Positions 34,302 through 43,200 of a DNA stretch of 64,000 bases are shown one piece after another. This stretch comes from Polaribacter vadi (GTDB lineage Bacteria; Bacteroidota; Bacteroidia; Flavobacteriales; Flavobacteriaceae). A program made the position numbers and the translations under genes. The notes below the pieces were generated by a model. That model made no database searches and was not told the DNA's origin. It saw only the letters and a program-made list of their open reading frames with translations. The stretch spans positions 124,001 to 188,000 of the forward strand of contig NZ_JAHKQL010000015.1 in the NCBI RefSeq assembly GCF_018861005.1, given 5' to 3'. How positions within the stretch are numbered: the stretch's first letter is position 1; every line of letters starts with the position of its first letter.

Positions 34302-35987
34302 TTATTTTTTTGCCCAAGAATCTCGCAACCCAACAGTTTTGTTAAAAACTAAGTTTTCTTTTGTAGAATCATCATCTACATTAAAATAACCCAAACGTTG
34401 AAACTGAAAACGTTCTCCAATTTCCGCGTTTTGTAAACTAGGTTCTAAATGAGCTTCAATAATTTCTAAAGAATTTGGGTTTATAAACTCCATATAATCT
34501 TTGTCTTTATGAGCATCTGGTGCTTCATCTAAAAACAATCTGTCATAAGCCCTTACTTCTGCTTTTACAGCGTGTTTTACAGAAACCCAATGCAAAGTAC
34601 CTTTTACTTTACGCATGCTTTCTGGTGTGCCACTACCAGATTTTGTTAACGGATCATAAGTACATTGTATTTCAGTTATATTTCCATTTTCATCTTTAGT
34701 GCAACTATTTGCAGTAATAAAATAAGCGTTTTTTAAACGAACTTCTTTTCCTAATTTTAAACGGAAAAATTTCTTGTTTGCTTCTTCTCTAAAATCTTCT
34801 CTTTCTATATAGATTTCTCTAGAAAAAGGTACAGCTCTACTTCCAAATCCTTCTTCATAATCGTTGTAACTTGCATCTAAAAGTTCTTCTTCACCTTCAG
34901 GATAATTGGTGATTACAACTTTAACAGGGTCTAAAACAGCCATTACTCTTTTGGCAGTTTTGTTTAAATCTTCACGAATTTTAAACTCTAAAAGGGCAAC
35001 ATCAATTACATTCTCACGTTTAGAAACTCCAACAGTTTCTACAAAACTTCTGATAGCAGCAGGTGTATAACCACGTCTTCTTAGACCAGAAATTGTTGGC
35101 ATTCTTGGATCATCCCAACCAGAAACAATATCTTCTTCTACCAGTTTAAGTAACTTACGTTTACTCATTATAGTATAACTTAAGTTTAAACGAGAAAATT
35201 CACGTTGTTTTGGTGGATGTGGATAATCAGTCTTACTAAAATCGTAGACATTATCTCTGAACCAATTGTATAATTTTCTATGAGGTTTAAACTCTAAAGA
35301 ACATAAAGAATGTGATATTTGTTCAATATAATCACTCTCACCATGTGTCCAATCGTACATTGGATAAATGCACCAATTGTTACCAGTTCTGTGATGAGAT
35401 TTGTACATAATTCTATACATTAAAGGATCACGCATCAACATATTATCATCAGCCATATCAATTTTGGCACGCAAAGTATGTTCACCTTCTTTAAATTTAC
35501 CATCTTTCATCCCTTGAAATAATTCCAAGTTTTCTTCAACAGATCTATTTCTATAAGGACTATTAGTTCCTGGTTCAGTTGGTGTACCTTTTTGAATTCG
35601 CATTTCTTCTGATGTTTGCGAATCTACATAGGCTTTACCATCTTTTATCAACAAAATTGCCCAGTCATATAATTGCTGAAAATAATCTGAAGAATAACAT
35701 TCGTTTGCCCAATTGTACCCTAACCAAGAAATATCTTCTTTAATAGCATCTACATATTCTTGCTCTTCTTTTGCCGGATTTGTATCGTCAAAACGTAAGT
35801 TTACAGGCGCATTGTATTTTTCACCCAAACCAAAACTAATTCCTATAGCTTTAGTGTGCCCAATGTGTAAATATCCATTAGGTTCTGGTGGAAAACGAAA
35901 ACGTAAATCTTCTTTTGGCATTCCATTAGCCAAATCTTCTTCTATAATATGCTCTAAAAAATTGAGCGATTTATTTTCTTCAGACAT
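34302..35987 (-). CDS. glnS: glutaminyl-tRNA synthetase
   Basis: This class Ic synthetase charges tRNA-Gln. The 561-residue protein has the HIGH motif in PPEPNGYLHIGHTKA, NLRFDDTNPAKEEQEYV, YDWTHGESDYIE, and the KMSKS-equivalent IMSKRKLLKLV. The C-terminal anticodon-binding beta barrels follow (about 340-561). Its length matches bacterial GlnRS (about 550). Presence of GlnRS implies direct Gln-tRNA charging in this organism. It is a single-gene unit with its own promoter and terminator. Confidence 0.98.
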   Translation of the reverse strand: MSEENKSLNFLEHIIEEDLANGMPKEDLRFRFPPEPNGYLHIGHTKAIGISFGLGEKYNAPVNLRFDDTNPAKEEQEYVDAIKEDISWLGYNWANECYSSDYFQQLYDWAILLIKDGKAYVDSQTSEEMRIQKGTPTEPGTNSPYRNRSVEENLELFQGMKDGKFKEGEHTLRAKIDMADDNMLMRDPLMYRIMYKSHHRTGNNWCIYPMYDWTHGESDYIEQISHSLCSLEFKPHRKLYNWFRDNVYDFSKTDYPHPPKQREFSRLNLSYTIMSKRKLLKLVEEDIVSGWDDPRMPTISGLRRRGYTPAAIRSFVETVGVSKRENVIDVALLEFKIREDLNKTAKRVMAVLDPVKVVITNYPEGEEELLDASYNDYEEGFGSRAVPFSREIYIEREDFREEANKKFFRLKLGKEVRLKNAYFITANSCTKDENGNITEIQCTYDPLTKSGSGTPESMRKVKGTLHWVSVKHAVKAEVRAYDRLFLDEAPDAHKDKDYMEFINPNSLEIIEAHLEPSLQNAEIGERFQFQRLGYFNVDDDSTKENLVFNKTVGLRDSWAKK

Positions 35988-36012
35988 CTATTTTTCTAAA
36001 TAAATTAAGCAA

Positions 36013-36040
36013 CAAAATTAAGCAAAATATTGTATTGCAA
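36013..36040 (-). promoter_or_regulatory. promoter of glnS
   Basis: On the minus strand TTG (36040-36038) and TAATTTTG (36020-36013) are separated by 17 bases. The start would fall near 36006, giving a leader of about 19 bases. Confidence 0.5.
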
Positions 36041-36098
36041 TTAACTATCTTGTAACAAAAATGGAGTTTAAACAACTAATAAATAAAGACCAAACACT

Positions 36099-36314
36099 AT
36101 GAGCGATAAAATAAGAAATTATACTTGCCCAAAATGCAATTCTAAAACCTATAAATTAGGACAAATGCGAGCAACTGGAGGAACTTTGTCTAAAATTTTT
36201 GATATTCAGAATCAGAAATTTACGAGTGTAACTTGCGAAAGATGTACTTACACCGAATTTTATAAAACCAAAACAAGTGCAATTAGCAACGTTTTTGATT
36301 TTTTCACAAGTTAG
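36099..36314 (+). CDS. zinc-ribbon protein
   Basis: The 71-residue protein has two CxxC pairs, YTCPKCNSK and VTCERCTYTEF, which would bind one zinc. It looks like the small nucleic-acid-binding zinc-ribbon family seen in many bacteria. The C-terminal 15 residues (KTSAISNVFDFFTS) are hydrophobic. It stands between the divergent glnS and the VOC gene. No specific role is recognised. Confidence 0.8.
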   Translation: MSDKIRNYTCPKCNSKTYKLGQMRATGGTLSKIFDIQNQKFTSVTCERCTYTEFYKTKTSAISNVFDFFTS

Positions 36315-36342
36315 AACATTTAAGTTTTGTGTTTTTTTATCG

Positions 36343-36350
36343 TAATTTTG
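36343..36350 (+). promoter_or_regulatory. candidate -7 box upstream of the VOC gene
   Basis: TAATTTTG matches TAnnTTTG 25 bases before the ATG at 36375, but the nearest upstream TTG is only 13 bases away, so the -33 box is poor. Confidence 0.35.
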
Positions 36351-36374
36351 TTATTCTATAAACTAGGATGAAAT

Positions 36375-36758
36375 ATGCAGACTTTTACATTCAATCATAT
36401 CGCTCTTTCTGTAAAAAATGTTGATGAGTCTATCGCATTTTATCAAAAAGTATTTAACCTTAAAGAAATAGAAAATACTGCTTCTAACTCTAAAACACGT
36501 TGGTTGGCATTAGATAATGGAAAACAGTTGCACTTAATTCCACGTCCTAATTTAGAAGTTAAAACCAATAAAGCAGTTCATTTTGCTTTGGCTACAACAA
36601 ATATAGAATCGTTTGTAAATCACTTAAATGATTTAAAAATTGATTATTCTGATTGGACAGGTACACCAAATAAAGATTATGTTCGTAAAGATGGTATACA
36701 GCAATTTTACTTTCAAGACTCAGATGGATATTGGATTGAAGTTAACGAAGCCGTTTAA
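36375..36758 (+). CDS. VOC-family (glyoxalase/bleomycin-resistance fold) protein
   Basis: This 127-residue protein has the paired beta-alpha-beta-beta-beta units of the vicinal oxygen chelate fold. It opens FNHIALSVKNVDESIAFYQKVF and closes with FQDSDGYWIEVNEA, where H8 and the terminal Glu are typical metal ligands. The active metal site seems conserved. Its substrate is unknown; glyoxalase- or dioxygenase-like chemistry is possible. The ATG at 36368 is in another frame and leads to an early stop, so 36375 is the start. It heads a row of four short genes with small gaps. Confidence 0.87.
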   Translation: MQTFTFNHIALSVKNVDESIAFYQKVFNLKEIENTASNSKTRWLALDNGKQLHLIPRPNLEVKTNKAVHFALATTNIESFVNHLNDLKIDYSDWTGTPNKDYVRKDGIQQFYFQDSDGYWIEVNEAV

Positions 36759-36778
36759 TAAGTGATAGATTTCGGATT

Positions 36779-37207
36779 ATGAGTAAGAAGGATAAAAAAC
36801 CAGATTTAGTAGTTTTTAATGAAGAAAGTCAGCAATATGATGCCGCTTTAAAACCTTATGGAACATCAGCAAGTTCGCCTGTAATTAAACCTTTAAATAC
36901 AGCAAGCTGGAAAAATGATGGAATTCAAAGAGTAAATAAACAATTCAAATCTAAGTTTGATGAAGTTAAAGCTCAATATGAAGAATTGATGCAAAAATTT
37001 CAATACAATGATTTGGTGTATAACGCAAAATTTAGTTTCGAGCCTATTTTTGGTGAAAATTATCACTTGTATAATAACAAAAACAACGAACCATTTTTAT
37101 CGATCATAGCTCCAGAACAATGTAGTTTTGAGTATTTAGGATCCTTCAGATTAAATACAGATAAAATGTGGGAAAAAATAGAATCAGCTTCTAATCAAGA
37201 AGAATAA
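36779..37207 (+). CDS. DUF2452-like protein
   Basis: This is a 142-residue soluble protein without signal or membrane segments. It has conserved-looking blocks VIKPLNTASWKNDGIQRVNKQF, here split by eye, and FSFEPIFGENYHLYNN and LGSFRLNTDKMWEKIE. I recall this arrangement from the DUF2452 family of Bacteroidetes and proteobacteria. The function is unknown. It lies 20 bases after the VOC gene and 7 bases before folB, so it is probably cotranscribed with them. Confidence 0.75.
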   Translation: MSKKDKKPDLVVFNEESQQYDAALKPYGTSASSPVIKPLNTASWKNDGIQRVNKQFKSKFDEVKAQYEELMQKFQYNDLVYNAKFSFEPIFGENYHLYNNKNNEPFLSIIAPEQCSFEYLGSFRLNTDKMWEKIESASNQEE

Positions 37208-37214
37208 AATAATA

Positions 37215-37571
37215 ATGGGAATAATTAAAGTAAATAATATAAAACTATACGCTTTTCACGGTTGTTTAGAAGAAGAAGCAAAAATTGGTTCTTGGTATAG
37301 AGTTGATGTAGAGGTAAAAGCAGATTTAAAAAAATCAGCAAAGACAGATAATTTAGCAGATACTGTAGATTATGTGCATTTAAATCATATTGTAAAAGAA
37401 GAAATGGCAATTCGTTCTGAATTGTTAGAACAAGTTGCGCAACGAATTTTAGATCGATTTTTTAGAGAAATACAAATGATAAAAAAAGCGAAAGTAGCTG
37501 TTGCAAAAATAAATCCGCCAATTGGTGGTAATGTAGAAGAAGTTGTTATCATTTTAACGAAAAAAAGATAA
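37215..37571 (+). CDS. folB: dihydroneopterin aldolase
   Basis: FolB converts 7,8-dihydroneopterin to 6-hydroxymethyl-dihydropterin in folate synthesis. The 118-residue protein has the catalytic Glu in AFHGCLEEEAKIG, the DTVDYVHL segment, LLEQVAQRI, and the catalytic Lys in VAKINPPIGG. The length is normal for the family. It sits 7 bases after the DUF2452-like gene and 7 bases before the next VOC gene. Confidence 0.95.
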   Translation: MGIIKVNNIKLYAFHGCLEEEAKIGSWYRVDVEVKADLKKSAKTDNLADTVDYVHLNHIVKEEMAIRSELLEQVAQRILDRFFREIQMIKKAKVAVAKINPPIGGNVEEVVIILTKKR

Positions 37572-37578
37572 TGCTTTT

Positions 37579-37959
37579 ATGAATCTAAATCAAGTTACTG
37601 TTCCTTCTTTACATGTTGATAAAGCTATTGGTTTTTATCAAAAATTAGGGTTAGAATTGATTGTGAAATCATTGCCAAATTATGCAAGATTTGTTTGTCC
37701 TGATGGTAATGCTACTTTTTCAATTCATCAAGTAGATGAGCTTCCAAAAGGAGTAGGGGTTTATGTTTATTTTGAGTGTGAAGATTTAGATGATAAAGTA
37801 AATGAATTTATCAAAAAAGGAATTCATTTTGATGAATTACCAAATGATAAAACTTGGTTATGGAAAGAAGCAAGGTTAAAAGATTTAGATAATAACCAAA
37901 TTGTTCTTTTTTTTGGTGGAGAAAATAGAATAAATCCACCTTGGAGAATCAAAAAGTAA
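37579..37959 (+). CDS. VOC-family protein (second)
   Basis: The 126-residue protein shows the VOC fold, opening MNLNQVTVPSLHVDKAIGFYQKLG and closing with ARLKDLDNNQIVLFF. The first metal His position is replaced by Thr/Val (NQVTV), so the metal site may be incomplete, unlike the VOC protein at 36375. It follows folB by 7 bases and ends 54 bases before tRNA-Cys. The substrate is unknown. Confidence 0.83.
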   Translation: MNLNQVTVPSLHVDKAIGFYQKLGLELIVKSLPNYARFVCPDGNATFSIHQVDELPKGVGVYVYFECEDLDDKVNEFIKKGIHFDELPNDKTWLWKEARLKDLDNNQIVLFFGGENRINPPWRIKK

Positions 37960-37966
37960 AAAATAC

Positions 37967-37996
37967 TTGCAGTAAAAGTAATTTTGCGTAAATTTG
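37967..37996 (+). promoter_or_regulatory. promoter of tRNA-Cys (TTG-N19-TAAATTTG)
   Basis: TTG (37967-37969) and TAAATTTG (37989-37996) are exactly 19 bases apart, a full match to the Bacteroidetes promoter. Transcription would start near 38003, eleven bases before the mature tRNA. Confidence 0.7.
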
Positions 37997-38013
37997 CAAT
38001 CCTAAATACAAAA

Positions 38014-38084
38014 GGTGTCTTGGCCGAGTGGCTAGGCAATGGTTTGCAAAACCATGTACAGCGGTTCGAATCCGCTAGACACCT
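38014..38084 (+). tRNA. tRNA-Cys (anticodon GCA)
   Basis: The cloverleaf can be drawn by hand. The acceptor stem GGTGTCT (38014-38020) pairs with AGACACC (38077-38083). The anticodon stem ATGGT/ACCAT encloses the loop TTGCAAA, with GCA at 38046-38048. The T arm is GCGGTTCGAATCCGC. The discriminator base is T, as expected for Cys identity. The CCA end is not encoded. Confidence 0.97.
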
Positions 38085-38094
38085 CGAAATAATT

Positions 38095-38134
38095 CCATCT
38101 AACTATCAATATGTTAGATGGGATTTATTTTTTT
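38095..38134 (+). terminator. intrinsic terminator after tRNA-Cys
   Basis: The 9-bp stem CCATCTAAC (38095-38103) with GTTAGATGG (38113-38121) is followed by a T-rich tract, starting 11 bases past the tRNA. Confidence 0.8.
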
Positions 38135-38401
38135 ATTGTCTTCAGTTGCCTACAATATCTCTTTCTGCTTTGTTTTATCACTTATAATAATGATAATTTT
38201 TAAAACTTATCAAATCTTAATATCAAAGAATTCCATCAATGGTACTCTCATTACGTTACCTAATATAACAATAGCAGATATATTTGAAGTTACTAAACTT
38301 TTTTCAATTTTATAAAGATAAGTCACCTCTTCACCAAAAAAATCATTTCTATAATAAGGGTTTTATATTTATTAATTTGGTAATGAGGTTATAAGAATAT
38401 A
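38135..38401. other. non-coding spacer
   Basis: No gene, RNA or promoter can be supported in these 267 bases between the tRNA terminator and the symporter terminator. Short frames here lack coding character. Confidence 0.5.
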
Positions 38402-38437
38402 AAAAGTGAGAAAATTTAAATAAATTCTCTCACTTTT
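38402..38437 (-). terminator. intrinsic terminator after the symporter gene
   Basis: The 10-bp stem (38402-38411 with 38428-38437) has a 16-base A/T loop and is followed on the minus strand by T residues. It lies 29 bases past the symporter stop. Confidence 0.75.
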
Positions 38438-38465
38438 AAATATGTTTTAATTCTTTGTTTTTTTC

Positions 38466-40094
38466 TTACCAGAATAAACAATAAAGAACTAAAAGTAAAA
38501 TACAAATTACTATAGAACCAATATTGAATAATGGAGTTGTTTTAAATAAATTCTTAGTAATTTCAATTCCTTTAGAGTCATCTTTACCTTTGTTTTGTAT
38601 GTGGCTTAATGACATAATAATCAGCATGGTTAAAAGAGTGGTTATTCCCATTTGATGCATCCAAGGTTCTAAACCTGCAATAGGTATAAACTTTAAAGCT
38701 AATGCGATTGGGAAAGATAAAACAGCACCCCAAATAGCAGCGTTGTTTGTTGTTTTTTTCCAAAATAAACCTAATAAAAAGATGGCTAAAATACCAGGAC
38801 TTAACATACCTGTAAACTCTTGTATGTATTGAAAAACTTGATCTAATCCGTTTAATAATGGTGCAATAATAACAGCAATTAACAAAGCAATAGCTCCAGA
38901 AATTCTTCCAACATTTACAGTTGTTTTATCATCTGCATTTTTGTTAATGTATTGTTTATAAATATCCATAGTAAAAATGGTAGAAGTAGAATTCAACATA
39001 GAAGCTAAAGAAGAAACAATTGCAGCCGCTAAAGCAGCAAAAGCTACACCTTTTAGACCAGTAGGCAAAAATTGTAATAACCAAGGATACGCTTTATCAG
39101 CTTGCTCTGTAGAAGGAATGTTTAATAGACCTACATCTCCTAAGTTTGCCATAATTGAAGGGTCATTTACTATTACATAAGCAGCAATACCAGGAACAAC
39201 AACAATAAGTGGAATAATTAATTTTAAAAATGCCGCTAATAAAATACCTTTTTGAGATTCTTTTAAAGATTTAGCTGCTAAAGTTCTTTGAATAATATAT
39301 TGGTTGAAACCCCAATAATATAAATTTGCAACCCATAAACCACCCACTAAAACCCAAATTCCAGGTAAATTGATATAGTTATCATTAGATTCTTCAAGAA
39401 TCATATGAAATTTTTCTGGTGCAGCTTCCCAAATTTTAGAAAAACCAGCTAACATTCCTTCTCCTCCAGAAACTGTATTTAGCGCCAAATAAGTAGTTAT
39501 TAAACCACCTAATACTAAGAATACAACTTGTATAACATCTGTCCAAGCTACTGCAGATAAACCTCCATATAATGAGTACGCAGCTGCAAAAAGTGCTAGA
39601 CCAACAATTGCATATACCATATCTACACCCATAATGGTTTCGATAGCTAATCCACCTAAAAACAATACAGAAGTAAGGTTTACAAAAATATAAAGTGATA
39701 ACCAAAATATGGCTAAAATTGTTTTAAGGTTAGTAGAAAAACGTTTTTCTACAAATTCAGGAATTGTATATAACCCCTTTTCTATAAAAATGGGTAAAAA
39801 GTATTTACCTACTATTATTAATGTTAATGCAGCCATCCATTCGTAAGAAGCAATTGCAATACCCAATGCAAACCCAGAACCAGACATCCCTATAAACTGT
39901 TCTGCAGAAATATTTGCTGCAATTAAGGAAGTACCAATAGCCCACCAAGGTAAAGATTTACTTGCTAAAAAGTAATCTTCTGCATTTTTTTGGTGTCCCT
40001 TTTTATCACGAGAAACCCATAAACCTACACCTAAAATTAAAATGGCATAAGCAATGAAGACTAAATAGTCCCACATTTCAAATCCTGCTTTCAT
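38466..40094 (-). CDS. sodium/solute symporter (SSS family)
   Basis: The 542-residue protein (536 from the alternative ATG at 40076) has about 13-14 hydrophobic segments. The family motifs are AGTSLIAANISAEQFIGMSG-like (GTSLIAANISAEQFIG) in TM2-3, SLYGGLSAVAWTDVIQ, and AALAAAIVSSLASMLNS in TM8 where the Na+ site lies. It belongs to the SGLT-like branch, so a Na+-coupled monosaccharide importer of the inner membrane is likely. It lies downstream of the hybrid regulator on the same strand, beside the PUL, and would take up the sugar released by the locus. The sugar itself cannot be read from the sequence. Confidence 0.92.
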   Translation of the reverse strand: MKAGFEMWDYLVFIAYAILILGVGLWVSRDKKGHQKNAEDYFLASKSLPWWAIGTSLIAANISAEQFIGMSGSGFALGIAIASYEWMAALTLIIVGKYFLPIFIEKGLYTIPEFVEKRFSTNLKTILAIFWLSLYIFVNLTSVLFLGGLAIETIMGVDMVYAIVGLALFAAAYSLYGGLSAVAWTDVIQVVFLVLGGLITTYLALNTVSGGEGMLAGFSKIWEAAPEKFHMILEESNDNYINLPGIWVLVGGLWVANLYYWGFNQYIIQRTLAAKSLKESQKGILLAAFLKLIIPLIVVVPGIAAYVIVNDPSIMANLGDVGLLNIPSTEQADKAYPWLLQFLPTGLKGVAFAALAAAIVSSLASMLNSTSTIFTMDIYKQYINKNADDKTTVNVGRISGAIALLIAVIIAPLLNGLDQVFQYIQEFTGMLSPGILAIFLLGLFWKKTTNNAAIWGAVLSFPIALALKFIPIAGLEPWMHQMGITTLLTMLIIMSLSHIQNKGKDDSKGIEITKNLFKTTPLFNIGSIVICILLLVLYCLFW

Positions 40095-40121
40095 AATTAT
40101 TGTTTTTGATAATTTTGTTTA

Positions 40122-40161
40122 CAAACCTATATAAAAAATGTAGCAAGGATAGCTACATTTT
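40122..40161 (-). promoter_or_regulatory. 10-bp inverted repeat plus -7-like box upstream of the symporter
   Basis: AAAATGTAGC (40135-40144) and its complement (40152-40161) enclose 7 bases. On the minus strand a T-rich run and TAGGTTTG (40129-40122), a fit to TAnnTTTG, follow. It may be the terminator of the regulator gene, an operator overlapping the symporter promoter, or an attenuator. The position 41 bases before the start at 40094 is compatible with all three. Confidence 0.5.
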
Positions 40162-40289
40162 GTTTCAAAAAAGGAGCTAAAATGTCTCGAAAAGACGGTT
40201 TTGTCTTTATTGTTAGGCTTTCTCTTTTGTTGATGTTAAATATATAACTCTTGTTGTAAATACATTTAAAATGTGTTTTTTATATTCTT

Positions 40290-43200
40290 TTAGTCTGTGT
40301 TGTTATTTTTAATAGTTTCTTTGTGTTGTTTTATGTATTCTGTTGGGCTTATACCATATTCTTTATTAAAGCATTTGCTAAAATATTTTTGATTATTAAA
40401 ACCAGTCATATATGCTATTTCAGAAATATACATGCTATTTTTTTTAAGAAGTTGTTCTGCTCTTTTTAACCTTATTTTTTTAATAAAATTAACAGGTGTT
40501 TCGTTTAGAATAACTTTTAGTTTTCTATATAAATTTGCTCTACTCATACCCACTTCAGAGGCAAGATATTCTACGCTAAATAGATGATCTCCCATAGATT
40601 CTTCTACAATACTAACCAGTTTTTTTATAAATTTTTCATCATTAGATTCAATTTCAATCTCAGATGGAGCAGCTGTAATTACTTTACTGTATTCCGTTTT
40701 AAGTTGTTTTCTAGAAACTAAAGTGTTTTTTACTTTCCATTTTACAAATTCCATACTAAAAGGTTTTTCAATATAATCATCTGCCCCTATTGATAGGCAT
40801 TCAATTTTTGTCTCTGGAGAATTTTTTGCTGTTAGCATAAAAATTGGAATGTTTTTAATTTGTGGGTTCTTTTTTAATCTTTTTAACATAGATATTCCAT
40901 CTTCTACAGGCATCATAATGTCACTAATTATTAGTTTTGGGTTTTCATTTATTATTTTTTCATATCCTTCTTTTCCATCAGAAGCTTCTAAAATGTTAAA
41001 TTCTTCGACTAATTCTTCTTTTAACATCAATCTTAATTCAGAATTATCATCAACAATTAATACTTTAGGTTTTATGTTGTTTTTAGAGTTTAATTTTTCT
41101 TCAAATTCTGATGATACTTCTTCTATTACTTGAAATTCTGAATTTTTAATAAAGTTTTTTAATAACGGAGTACTTGTTTTTAAAACTTCTTTTTTATCGT
41201 ATCTTTTTTTACTAATAGGTAAGTAAAAAGTAAATTCTGTAAATTTATTTTCTTCACTTTTTGCAATAATAGTTCCATGGTGTCTTTCTAACAATTTTTG
41301 CACCAATTCCATACCAATGCCTGTACCAGGAATTTGATTGCTATAAGGTTTTGTTGCTTGGTAATATCTATCAAAAATATGTTTTAAATCTTTTGCAGGT
41401 ATACCAACACCATTATCTCTAACAATACATTTTATGTAATTACTTTTAGGAAGATTTAAACTTATAATTTCTTGTTCTTGCTCTTGTTCTTCTTCTTTTA
41501 CTAATTTTGTGTAAATATTTATTTTCCCTCCTTCTTGGGTATATTTAAAAGCATTAGATAATAGGTTAAATAAAATTTTTTCTAATATATCTACATCATA
41601 CCAAGCTTTTATAGTTTCTTCTTCAGAGGTAAGATTGTACTCAATATTGTAGATTCTAGCAAAATCATTAAAAGCATTTTTAATAATGCTAATATCTTTT
41701 ACAATGTCATTTTTAGAGATGTTTAGCTTAAATTTACCCTGATCAAATTTTCTAATATCCATTATTTGGTTTATAAGCCTATGCATTCTTAAGCTATTGT
41801 TATAAATTCGTTGGGATGTAAGTGGACTTAATGTAAATTGTTTTTCTTTTACTACTTTTTCAATAGTTCCTAGGATTAATGATAATGGAGTTCTTAGCTC
41901 GTGAGAAATATCCGTGAAAAACGTCATTTTCATTTTATTTAATTCGTTATCTTTTTCTCTACTAATTGTTTCTTTAACAAGGTTGTTTTTTAATCTAAAC
42001 CACCTTCTAATTAAAAGAACACTTACTAAAAATAGAATAAGACTAATAAGGATATAGGTTATTATAGCCCATGTAGATTTCCATATTGGAGGCATTATTT
42101 TAAAAGATAATTCTGTAGGTATTTCGTTCCATACACCATCACTATTAGAGCTTTTAACCTTAAACGTATAAGAGCCATAAGAAAGATCATTGTAGTTGGC
42201 GTTTCTGTTAGATGCGTTAGTATAAACCCAGTAATTATTTAGGCCTTCTAACATGTAAGCAAATTCATTTTTATTTGGAGTGGTAAGGTCTAATGAAGAA
42301 AAATTTACAACAATGTTATTTGTATCATAAGGTAATATAATTGGGTTTTCTAAATTAACATTTGTAAGGTTTGATGTATTTAGATCTAAATTAGTAGTAT
42401 TACTTTTTGTAGGACCCAAAGTGGTAAAACTGGTAATTACGGTTGCAGGTAACAGGCTTTTTTGAGAAAATTTATTTGCTTGTACAGTGTAAAAGCCATC
42501 TGGACAGCCAAAGTATAAGGTATTGTTTAGTTTGTTGGCTGAACTTGAATTAAAAAGAAACTGACTTTCTTTGATACCATCTTCTACTTTAAATGGTATA
42601 AATTTTTCGTTTTTTAAATCGAAGCGAACCAATCCGTCTTGTGTACTAAGCCAAATATTGCCTTCATGATCTTCTTCTATTGATGAAATAGTGTTTGATG
42701 TAAGACCGTTTAATTTACTAAAGCTTTTAAAACTATTTGTTTCTTTAATATATTGATTAATACCTCCACTCCTTGTTCCAATCCAAATGTTGTTGCTTTT
42801 ATCTTCATGTAAACTTAAAATAGCGTTAGATGTTAATCCGTTTTCTTTAGATGGAATAAATTCTTCAATAGTCTCATTATTTAAATCTACTTTAAAAAGT
42901 CCTTCTCCTCTAGTACCTATCCATAAAACTTGATCTTTTGTTAAAAGAAATACAGATGTATGGTTTTTAGAGAGTTTGGCAATAACTTCTTCTTTAAATT
43001 TAGAGATTTCATTTTCTGTATTAATTACCTCTACACCATTGTTCCAAAGACCTATCCAGATTTCATTTTTATTGATAACCGCAATGTCAGTTATGTTATT
43101 TTTAAAAGATTTTATTTTTGTTAATTGAAGGTGTGTTTTTTTAGGATTATAAGTTTCAGACTGATACAGTTCGTTGTCAGAAACTATTAAAAGTTTGTCT

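Noticed and set aside
37984..38187. Open frame across the tRNA-Cys
   Set aside because: It covers the tRNA and its terminator, which explain the sequence fully.
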